In this document: positions 1-5,364 of the stretch, piece after piece
How the letters are laid out: every line of letters begins with the position of its first letter
Position numbering within the stretch: the stretch's first letter is position 1
DNA from: Fimbriimonadia bacterium
GTDB taxonomy: Bacteria > Armatimonadota > Fimbriimonadia > Fimbriimonadales > Fimbriimonadaceae
Assembly (NCBI GenBank): GCA_029824495.1
Contig: JALGXY010000473.1
Span: 1 to 5,826 of the forward strand
Length of the DNA stretch: 5,826 nt
Reading direction: 5' to 3'
Made by a program: the position numbers and the translations under genes
The notes under the pieces: generated by a model
Databases searched by the model: none
Told to the model about the DNA's origin: nothing
Seen by the model: the letters and a program-made list of their open reading frames with translations, nothing else

Positions 1-2
1 TC

Positions 3-755
3 TCATGCGGCGGTCCTTCAGAGCAGAGCGTCGGCGCGAGATCGATTGCCGATGCATCCAGCATCATCGCTGAGCACCTTAAAGTGCTTCCTCTCGATCA
101 GCTCGACCAGATTGCAGCGGCTGCGTCTACGGCCGAATCCGACCTCCCAGAACTGTCCAGGTCGTACGATCTGGCCGAAGAAAAAGCTCTGCTCCTGATC
201 AGCAGCATCATGGAGGCCTACGAATCTGGTGAATCAGACCGGCTGGGAGACGCCTCCCGCTTTGGCGGCAAAGTGGCCGCCTCGGCAGAGCGATTGGGAA
301 GACTGAAAGGGGACGAGGTGAAAGGCTGGTTTGAGGGTTTCCAAGCAGATGTCGAGGCGGCATCTGATTACTACCGAGAACAGAGCAGCCTTCCTTTGGC
401 CGATCAGCAGACCTGGACCAAGACCGGACCGAGAGAGGGCTGGTCAGATTTTCTGCCGCACGCAGTCAGCCCCCTCACGACTGTTCGCAGCCAGTATTTC
501 AAGATGCTCTGTCGTATCCGCCTGATCGGTGTCGATGCCAAGCTTCAGGAGACGGTTCTCCTCACACGGCAGGCGCCCGACAAACTCGATAAATCACTTG
601 GGCAGAACATCACCGATCCATACAGCGGGCGGCCGTTCTGCTACAGCTCCAGCCGGGTCAGCAGCGCGTGGTGGGATCTGTACAGCACAGGCCCAGATGG
701 ACTGAACGATGGGGGACAAGAGAATGATTTTCGCGTCCGTGATGACCGAGCTTAG
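3..755 (+). CDS. Probable lipoprotein with pseudopilin-like C-terminal tail (5' partial)
   Basis: The reading frame is open from the left edge to a TAG stop, giving 250 visible residues. It begins S-C-G-G-P-S-E-Q, which is what a lipoprotein looks like at its lipidated cysteine: the preceding partial codon (xTC) can only be Leu, Ile, Val or Phe, so the lipobox would read x-[LIVF]-S-C. I infer the signal peptide lies just outside the window. A GTG at 84 is the first internal start candidate, but I see no reason to begin there. Most of the chain is predicted helical, with charged and Ala-rich segments, and matches no family I recognise. The last ~45 residues contain N-I-T-D-P-Y-S-G-R-P-F followed by W-D-L-Y-S-T-G-P-D-G-L-N-D-G-G-Q-E-N-D, resembling the C-terminal calcium-binding region of major type II pseudopilins (GspG). 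No pilin N-terminal helix is visible. It is probably membrane-anchored. It converges on the cyclase gene, sharing 4 bp at the stops. Specific function unknown. Confidence 0.72.
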   Translation, partial: SCGGPSEQSVGARSIADASSIIAEHLKVLPLDQLDQIAAAASTAESDLPELSRSYDLAEEKALLLISSIMEAYESGESDRLGDASRFGGKVAASAERLGRLKGDEVKGWFEGFQADVEAASDYYREQSSLPLADQQTWTKTGPREGWSDFLPHAVSPLTTVRSQYFKMLCRIRLIGVDAKLQETVLLTRQAPDKLDKSLGQNITDPYSGRPFCYSSSRVSSAWWDLYSTGPDGLNDGGQENDFRVRDDRA

Positions 756-1990
756 ATCCGATCGGATTCGAACGTCTCGGCCAGGGTGCTTCGAGGCTTC
801 CACAGCTTCGCTTTGACCCCTTCGACTTCGATCATGTCGGCTGTGCCAGGCCAGTCGCCTTCGATCTGATCGATCGCGTCTTCGCTGACAGCGAGCGTTC
901 CTACGTCCGCCTCTTTTTGAAGGTGCGCAGCGATGTCGATCACGTGTGCAAAGTTCACGCCTTTGGTGTCTCTTCCTGGGGCGATGACGGTGCCTGAATG
1001 CAGGCCAGCTCTCACCTGTATTGGACTGACTGTTCGATTGCGAAATGCATTGAACTCAAACAACCCAGCCATGATCGATCTGGCGGCGTCGAAACCTGAT
1101 TCGGACGAATGGAAAACACAGATCACACCATCGCCTGCGGTCGAATGAACACGGCCTGTATGCTTGTGAACCAGGCTCTCAACAAACTTGTGGTACTCGC
1201 CAAATGTGTACTCGATCGCAAGAGCATCATTCTCTGATTTCATGCGAGTCGAGCCGACGATGTCGATGCTGAGAAAGACCGCCTCATGCTCCTCTGCCTT
1301 CAGCTTGTCCTGGATCTCCATCAGCTGAGCGACCAGTTCTCGGCGCTCGTCCTGAGAATCTCGAAGACCCAGCCGCTTGCCGATTGATCTCCACAAAGAG
1401 TGGCCGCCGCCAGCCAATGCTGCACCGAGGACGGTCATGGACAGCACCATCGTCCAGGCGTACTCTGAAGGGCCGGTCGCCATCGGGAAAATGCCCCACA
1501 ACACCGCAACAAGCTGGTGCATAAAGTAGGCAGTGGCTCCAAGCACCGCTCCCAACACCATCGAAAGGGATCGGGCGCTCGCCATCGAAGCGTAGATCAA
1601 CCCGCCGAGAGTGAATGCGAAAGCGACGCTGCTTGTCAGTTCGCTGCCGTTGTTCAGACCGCGTGACAGAGCCAGAAAGAGCCCGCTGCCGATACCGAGC
1701 GATCCGATCATCAAGGAACGCCGCAGGCGGGCATCGACTGCCAGTGCAAACTCTCTGATCTTCTCGATCAGTGTCTGCCGCTGGCCAATGTCCTCTTCTG
1801 AAGACGAGCTGACCGCTATGCGGACGTAGTCTGCGGGGGCACCGGTCGCAACCGCGACCGCTTCAATAGCCTCATCATCCAGTACTCCGCCAGCTTCTTG
1901 GCGCAGCCTGTCTGCCAACTCGAGCATCTCTCTGATGCTCTCGTTGGATATAGCCTCATCTGAGACTCTGACGTCGGTTTCTTGACCCAC
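752..1990 (-). CDS. Membrane-anchored class III nucleotidyl (adenylate/guanylate) cyclase-domain protein, divergent active site
   Basis: The protein has 412 aa and a GTG start. An in-frame TAG 9 nt upstream makes this the earliest possible start. Residues ~17-60 are helical (ending G-A-P-A-D-Y-V-R-I-A-V), resembling small helical modules of other membrane proteins. Four hydrophobic segments lie at ~92-108, 118-137, 142-165 and 178-196, followed by a helical linker (~210-235). The cyclase homology domain (~236-400) should be cytoplasmic. Both metal-binding aspartates are visible: D243 in F-L-S-I-D-I-V-G-S-T and D287 in S-T-A-G-D-G-V-I-C-V-F; R-A-G-L-H-S-G-T-V also fits. Other key positions deviate: the adenine-contacting Lys aligns with S283, and the transition-state Asn and Arg align with D352 and H356 (I-D-I-A-A-H-L). 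Class III enzymes make cAMP or cGMP from ATP or GTP, but here activity is uncertain and a regulatory or degenerate role is possible. It lies 69 bp downstream of the poly-Gly lipoprotein gene with its own TAGAAT box. Confidence 0.88.
   Translation of the reverse strand: MGQETDVRVSDEAISNESIREMLELADRLRQEAGGVLDDEAIEAVAVATGAPADYVRIAVSSSSEEDIGQRQTLIEKIREFALAVDARLRRSLMIGSLGIGSGLFLALSRGLNNGSELTSSVAFAFTLGGLIYASMASARSLSMVLGAVLGATAYFMHQLVAVLWGIFPMATGPSEYAWTMVLSMTVLGAALAGGGHSLWRSIGKRLGLRDSQDERRELVAQLMEIQDKLKAEEHEAVFLSIDIVGSTRMKSENDALAIEYTFGEYHKFVESLVHKHTGRVHSTAGDGVICVFHSSESGFDAARSIMAGLFEFNAFRNRTVSPIQVRAGLHSGTVIAPGRDTKGVNFAHVIDIAAHLQKEADVGTLAVSEDAIDQIEGDWPGTADMIEVEGVKAKLWKPRSTLAETFESDRI
756..767. repeat. 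12-bp perfect palindrome ATCCGATCGGAT at the convergent gene ends
   Basis: A perfect 12-bp palindrome lies one base past the TAG of the plus-strand lipoprotein gene, inside the final codons of the cyclase gene. It sits where a bidirectional terminator would be expected, but there is no T run on either strand and the RNA stem would be at most 4 bp with a 4-nt loop. Its role is unclear; it also contains two GATC sites. Confidence 0.3.
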
Positions 1991-1998
1991 TCCGCCCT

Positions 1999-2004
1999 AT
2001 TCTA
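1999..2004 (-). promoter_or_regulatory. TAGAAT -10-like box of the cyclase gene
   Basis: TAGAAT on the minus strand lies 8 nt upstream of the GTG start. Transcription starting about 7 nt after the box would give an mRNA with at most one or two leader bases. The best -35-like hexamer at 18-bp spacing (TGAACC, 2023-2028) is weak. The intervening AGGGCGGA includes a purine-rich run too close to the GTG for a good Shine-Dalgarno. Assigned by position and resemblance to TANNNT boxes of leaderless genes. Confidence 0.45.
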
Positions 2005-2026
2005 CAGGTGCAGGTTAAACCAGGTT
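2005..2026 (-). repeat. Three AACCTG/CACCTG hexamer repeats upstream of the cyclase gene
   Basis: On the minus strand AACCTG occurs at 2021-2026 and 2011-2016, and CACCTG at 2005-2010, immediately upstream of the TAGAAT box. The 9-bp palindrome GGTTTAACC (2013-2021) lies within them. The position fits an operator, but the repeats are short and could be chance. Confidence 0.3.
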
Positions 2027-2059
2027 CACCCGTGAGTCGATTTTGGTGGCTTTTTCCTT

Positions 2060-2863
2060 TTAAGAGCAGCCGCCAGGTGGTGGCGGGGGACCAGACGTCA
2101 GTTCCGGAATTTGAAGAACTCCTGGAAGCTGATTCGTGCTGCCCGGGGTCGGGCTGCCGATATCGATCGAACAGGTGACCCCGCTCATCGTATAGTAATC
2201 GCCCAGGTAGCGGATCATGCGATAAAACGTGCCTGTGTTCACGGAATCTCGATTGATCGAAATGCTCTTAGCAGTTGCCGGAACATAGGCTGTGAAGTGG
2301 CCATCGTCGCCGGTGACTGCTCCTGAGACAAAAGAGCCCGTCGCGTCGAAAACCTGAACCTCCATGTACTTGACACCGATGCTCGTGGTCATCCCCGCAA
2401 CAGTGCCTGTAATCTTGGTGGTGTCGCCCGTCGAACGGGCGTTCTGAGTGAGGTGTATGTTGTTGCCGCTCAGATTGGCATCGACCTCCACGCGGAACAC
2501 ACCAGATGTTCCCGTAACCGTCAGAACTCCAACGTTGGAGAGTGAGACAGCACCGGTGCCACCGCTGAGGAACCAGTTGGATGTCGGCAGTTCAGTTCGA
2601 TTGCCGACTACGTCGTAGTTTGCAACAACGATCACGATCGTATCGCCCGGCTTAAGGCTGAACGGGTCGACAATGCTCGATCCGCGCTTGAATTCGATGT
2701 ATTGACCAGAAGCCGGTGGATCGCTGCCGAGGTCGCCGCCTGTTCCGCCGCCACCGCCGCCGCCACCACCTCCTCCGCCGCCACCGCCGCCTCCGCCGCC
2801 ACCGGCACAGCCGATAGCAAGGAGTACGAGGAGAGCAGCTGCAAGAAGGGTCTTCAAGTTCAT
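2060..2863 (-). CDS. Poly-glycine lipoprotein with predicted Ig-like and carboxypeptidase-regulatory-like beta domains
   Basis: The protein has 267 aa. The ATG at 2863 is chosen because it has a GAGG Shine-Dalgarno 8 nt upstream and begins a textbook lipoprotein signal peptide: M-N-L-K, a Leu/Ala-rich core, then L-A-I-G-C with the lipidated Cys at 19. The upstream GTG at 2896 falls inside a terminator hairpin and would spoil the signal peptide. Residues 21-40 are 20 consecutive glycines, then a short T/G/D/P spacer, so the body is tethered on a flexible leash. Residues ~54-130 look like a beta-sandwich of bacterial Ig type (V-S-L-S-N-V-G-V-L-T-V near 106-116). Residues ~150-205 resemble a transthyretin/carboxypeptidase-regulatory fold (K-I-T-G-T-V-A-G, then V-F-D-A-T-G-S and T-G-D-D-G-H-F). 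Cys231 and Cys266 could form a disulfide. The C-terminus has five prolines then G-G-C-S. Likely a cell-envelope surface or periplasmic protein; no specific function can be assigned. Confidence 0.82.
   Translation of the reverse strand: MNLKTLLAAALLVLLAIGCAGGGGGGGGGGGGGGGGGGGGTGGDLGSDPPASGQYIEFKRGSSIVDPFSLKPGDTIVIVVANYDVVGNRTELPTSNWFLSGGTGAVSLSNVGVLTVTGTSGVFRVEVDANLSGNNIHLTQNARSTGDTTKITGTVAGMTTSIGVKYMEVQVFDATGSFVSGAVTGDDGHFTAYVPATAKSISINRDSVNTGTFYRMIRYLGDYYTMSGVTCSIDIGSPTPGSTNQLPGVLQIPELTSGPPPPPGGCS
2744..2803 (-). repeat. GGN trinucleotide repeat encoding 20 consecutive glycines
   Basis: Twenty glycine codons in a row on the minus strand (mostly GGC, interrupted by GGT and GGA) encode residues 21-40 of the lipoprotein, one Ala after the lipidated Cys. 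The mixture of third bases means it is not a pure microsatellite, but the low complexity makes in-frame length change by slippage plausible; each unit lost or gained would only shorten or lengthen the linker. Confidence 0.9.
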
Positions 2864-2871
2864 TAATTCAG

Positions 2872-2876
2872 CCTCA
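2872..2876 (-). promoter_or_regulatory. Shine-Dalgarno TGAGG of the poly-Gly lipoprotein gene
   Basis: TGAGG on the minus strand, with 8 nt to the ATG at 2863, is the only conventionally spaced ribosome binding site seen in this window. It decides the start in favour of 2863 over the upstream GTG at 2896. It directly abuts, and shares one T with, the terminator U tract, so transcripts that stop there would lack the site. Confidence 0.65.
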
Positions 2877-2906
2877 AAAAGGCAGCCGTGTGGCACAGGC
2901 CGCCCT
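2876..2906 (-). terminator. Intrinsic terminator hairpin after mutS2 / leader hairpin of the lipoprotein gene
   Basis: Read on the minus strand, 2906-2898 pairs with 2887-2879 (9 bp, two G-U wobbles, core GGCGGCC/GGCTGCC). After a one-base bulge at 2897, 2896-2894 pairs with 2890-2888 (GTG/CAC), closing a 3-nt CCA loop. Five consecutive T residues at 2880-2876 follow. This is a canonical Rho-independent terminator, starting 33 nt past the mutS2 stop. The T run ends only 12 nt before the lipoprotein ATG, so the same element may act as an attenuator for that gene. Confidence 0.8.
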
Positions 2907-2920
2907 AGAAACTAGACGCT

Positions 2921-2937
2921 CAAAGGTGTGGCCTTTG
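2921..2937 (-). other. Small hairpin directly after the mutS2 stop
   Basis: CAAAGG (2921-2926) and CCTTTG (2932-2937) form a perfect 6-bp stem around a 5-nt loop, beginning one base after the mutS2 stop codon. No U tract follows, so by itself it is not a convincing terminator. It may protect the mutS2 mRNA 3' end or act with the stronger hairpin at 2876-2906. Both hairpins contain the 7-mer GCCACAC on the minus strand. Confidence 0.4.
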
Positions 2938-2938
2938 T

Positions 2939-5269
2939 TCAGTCCAGCGTTGCGATTGTGACACCTTGCCCGCCCTCGTGGGGCAGACCATCTCGCACTT
3001 CACCAATATGGGCATGCGTTCGCAGGACTTCTCGAGTCACTTTTCGGAGGGTTCCGCCGCCTTTGCCGTGGACGATTCTCACAAATGGTGCGCTGGCCAG
3101 AATCGCGTCGTCGAGGAACTGCTCGAGTGCCTCCTTCGCCTCTTCCGCGCGAAGCATCCGCAGATGAAGCTCAAAGCTGGTTGTGTCTTTCTTTGCCGTG
3201 CGGATCGACAGATCAGACTTGGGCGCCTTCGGTTTGGCAGGTTCGCCAACAAGGACCAGATCCTTGAGCTTGACCTGCATCTTCATCGGCCCTGCCTGCA
3301 CTTCGACCTTCCCGCCCTTCGGATTCGACAGAACAATGCCCGTCTGGTTGAGGCTGCGGATTCTCACCTTAGAGCCCTTGATGATCTTAGCTGCCTCAAC
3401 AGGGGTTGGAGGCTTCTCTTCCGGCTTGACCTCTTTGACAAACTCTCGTCCGACCTCTTGGAGCTGTTTCAGCTTCTTTCGGGCCTCGTCCATTCCCTCT
3501 TGGCCAGGGTTCGCTTTGACAAACTCGAAAATCTCTGCCGCTTCAAGCCTAATCTCTCGCAGGACTTCGCTCAGTTCGTCTGCGGCTTCTCGTCGCACTT
3601 TTCGCCTCGCTTCGTCAGCACGATCCGCTTTCTCCTCGGCCTCTTGCTGGACCTTGTCGAGCTCCGCCGCGAGACGATCTGCTCGGCTTTGTGCCTCTCG
3701 GGCTCTCCTTTGAGACTCCTCGAGAGACTCGATCATCTTGGCGATGTCTCGCTCAGATACAGAAAGACCCCGTTCAGCCTCTTCGATCACGTCTTTCGGG
3801 ATGCCGTATCGCTGGGCGATTTTAAGAGCGTGGCTCGAACCGGGCGTGCCGATCTGGAGGCGATAGGTGGGAGCGAGGGTCTTACGATCGAAGTCCATCG
3901 AAGCATTGACAAATCCAGGCTCCGTACTCGCAAAAACCTTGAGCTCGCCGTAGTGGGTGCTGGCCAGAATCTTGGCTCCTCGGTTCTTGAACTCCAAGAG
4001 CAGGGCTCGGGCGAGGCTTGCGCCTTCTGTCGGGTCCGTTCCTGCCCCAGCCTCGTCGAGCAGAACCAGTGCCCCCGGCTTGATCGCCTTCAGCGCTGTG
4101 CCGATGTTCTTGATGTGCCCCGAAAAAGTGGACAGAGACTGTTCTAGCGACTGCTCATCACCGATGTCCGCCCATATCTGACTAAAGCAGCCGAACTTGC
4201 ATACCTCTGCGGGAATCATCAGACCTGCTTGTGCCATCGCTGTATAAAGCCCCAGGGTCTTGATCGCCACGGTCTTTCCGCCCGTGTTCGGGCCGGTGAT
4301 GAGAATCGCATCGTAGTCCCAGCCTAGAGTCAGCGTCAGGGGAACGGCCTCCTTGCGATCAAGAAGCGGATGCCGACCATGCTCTACAACCATGGCAGGC
4401 CCCTTGATTCTCAGAGGCAAAAGCGAACCTGATTCGAGCCCCAGCCGAGCTTTGGCAAGAATCAGGTCGAGATCTCCGAGAGCTTCAGTCGACTCGATAA
4501 TCGCTTCAGATTCGTCACCGCAGGCTCCAGAGAGCTCCTTCAAGACCTTTTGAGTCTCTGAACGCTCTGTCGCTTCGGCCTCTCTCAGTTCATTGCCGAG
4601 CTTAACAATCTCCTCTGGCTCGACAAAAATCGTCTGACCGCTGGCGCTCGTGTCGTGTACGATTCCCTTGATCTTCCCGCGATTCTCCGCTTTCAGCGGC
4701 ACCACGTAACGTCCGGATCGCTGAGTGTAGATCGGATCGCTCAAGAGAGTTCTGAATCGTCCGGATGTATAGCTCTGAATACGTTCTTGGAGCCGCTTTG
4801 TCAGCTTCTGAATGCTGGCGCGTGCCGAAGCGAGAGTCTGACTTGCCGACGAAAGGACCGAGCCGTCAGAATCGAGACTGTCCGCCAGAGTCTGTTCCAG
4901 AACCGGCCAGCTCCCGAGCCTCTCTCTCATCGGGGCGAGCGCGTCAATGTCCGGATGGTCAAGAACCTCGCTCGCTTCCCGACTGACCTTGATTGTCCTG
5001 CCGATGCGGCTCAGCACTTCTCCGTCGAGGATCGCGCCTTTGGATGCGTGCTTCACCTGCGGTCCGACATCGCGCGCACCGACCAGCGAGATTCTTGCTG
5101 TCTCGACCAGTCCGAGTGCTTCGCCTGTCTGAGCCAGCAGAATCCAAACATGATCCTCATCGAAGAGAGGCATCAGATCGGCAGCCAACGCACGACCAAG
5201 CTCCGTCTCGCATTGATCTGCCAGACGGACTCGAATCTGATCGAACTCGAGAACCTTGAGCGCGTGCAT
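2939..5269 (-). CDS. mutS2: MutS2 family ATPase (ribosome-collision / recombination-control protein)
   Basis: The protein has 776 aa, the usual MutS2 length (~780). The ATG at 5269 gives the family-typical beginning (M-H-A-L-K-V-L-E-F-D). The frame stays open 50 codons further upstream, but that stretch is unlike MutS2 and overlaps the divergent gene. An N-terminal helical core/clamp (1-~315, with G-I-V-H-D-T-S-A-S-G-Q-T) precedes the ABC-type ATPase: Walker A G-P-N-T-G-G-K-T at 326-333, signature-like S-L-E-Q-S-L-S-T-F-S-G-H near 374-385, Walker B L-V-L-L-D-E at 401-406, H-loop S-T-H-Y at 437-440. Then come a charged coiled coil (~506-590), a KOW-like beta domain (~632-674) and a C-terminal Smr domain (~699-776) with H-G-K-G at 734-737. 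The Smr L-D-L-R-G motif is L-H-L-R-M here (701-705). Known relatives suppress homologous recombination (Helicobacter, Thermus) or recognise and split collided ribosomes (B. subtilis). The ATPase looks intact; Smr nuclease activity is doubtful. Confidence 0.97.
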   Translation of the reverse strand: MHALKVLEFDQIRVRLADQCETELGRALAADLMPLFDEDHVWILLAQTGEALGLVETARISLVGARDVGPQVKHASKGAILDGEVLSRIGRTIKVSREASEVLDHPDIDALAPMRERLGSWPVLEQTLADSLDSDGSVLSSASQTLASARASIQKLTKRLQERIQSYTSGRFRTLLSDPIYTQRSGRYVVPLKAENRGKIKGIVHDTSASGQTIFVEPEEIVKLGNELREAEATERSETQKVLKELSGACGDESEAIIESTEALGDLDLILAKARLGLESGSLLPLRIKGPAMVVEHGRHPLLDRKEAVPLTLTLGWDYDAILITGPNTGGKTVAIKTLGLYTAMAQAGLMIPAEVCKFGCFSQIWADIGDEQSLEQSLSTFSGHIKNIGTALKAIKPGALVLLDEAGAGTDPTEGASLARALLLEFKNRGAKILASTHYGELKVFASTEPGFVNASMDFDRKTLAPTYRLQIGTPGSSHALKIAQRYGIPKDVIEEAERGLSVSERDIAKMIESLEESQRRAREAQSRADRLAAELDKVQQEAEEKADRADEARRKVRREAADELSEVLREIRLEAAEIFEFVKANPGQEGMDEARKKLKQLQEVGREFVKEVKPEEKPPTPVEAAKIIKGSKVRIRSLNQTGIVLSNPKGGKVEVQAGPMKMQVKLKDLVLVGEPAKPKAPKSDLSIRTAKKDTTSFELHLRMLRAEEAKEALEQFLDDAILASAPFVRIVHGKGGGTLRKVTREVLRTHAHIGEVRDGLPHEGGQGVTIATLD

Positions 5270-5277
5270 CTCCGAGG

Positions 5278-5283
5278 ATTGTA
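5278..5283 (-). promoter_or_regulatory. TACAAT -10-like box of mutS2
   Basis: TACAAT on the minus strand lies 8 nt upstream of the mutS2 ATG, the same spacing as at the cyclase gene. The only Shine-Dalgarno-like string (GGAG) directly touches the ATG and is too close to work normally. No good -35 hexamer is visible. This suggests a leaderless or nearly leaderless mutS2 transcript. Confidence 0.42.
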
Positions 5284-5352
5284 TCGCCTGCAGAATCGTT
5301 GTGCCGGGAATGAAATCACCAGACCTGGCAAACGGGACTGAAGATAAGACGT

Positions 5353-5358
5353 TAGAAT
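5353..5358 (+). promoter_or_regulatory. TAGAAT -10-like box of the secreted-protein gene
   Basis: TAGAAT ends 6 nt before the ATG at 5365, placing the expected transcription start at or beside the A of the ATG. There is no Shine-Dalgarno before this start. No convincing -35 element lies at 16-18 bp spacing. It shares the 95-bp divergent intergenic region with the mutS2 promoter. Confidence 0.45.
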
Positions 5359-5364
5359 ACTGAT

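Noticed and set aside
2031..2059. Possible terminator between the lipoprotein and cyclase genes
   Set aside because: On the minus strand only tiny stems (4 bp or less) and an A-rich rather than U-rich tract are seen after the stop, so no intrinsic terminator can be supported.
2632..2844. Minus-strand frame with Ala/Val/Glu-rich translation across the GGN repeat
   Set aside because: This is a frame-shifted reading of the glycine repeat within the lipoprotein gene.
2864..2896. GTG start for the poly-Gly lipoprotein at 2896
   Set aside because: It lies inside the terminator hairpin, lacks a Shine-Dalgarno and would place polar residues ahead of the clear lipoprotein signal peptide starting at 2863.
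2905..2915. CTAG-AAA-CTAG inverted repeat as an operator
   Set aside because: CTAG is self-complementary, so two copies always look like an inverted repeat. The match is too short to support a binding site.
2966..4147. 393-codon open frame on the plus strand opposite mutS2
   Set aside because: It lies wholly antisense to the conserved MutS2 coding sequence, and its Leu/Arg-rich translation shows no domain. This is expected from codon bias of the real gene.
4655..5341. 228-codon plus-strand open frame over the 5' half of mutS2
   Set aside because: It is antisense to conserved MutS2 sequence and has no recognisable motif or start signal. It also runs into the divergent promoter region.
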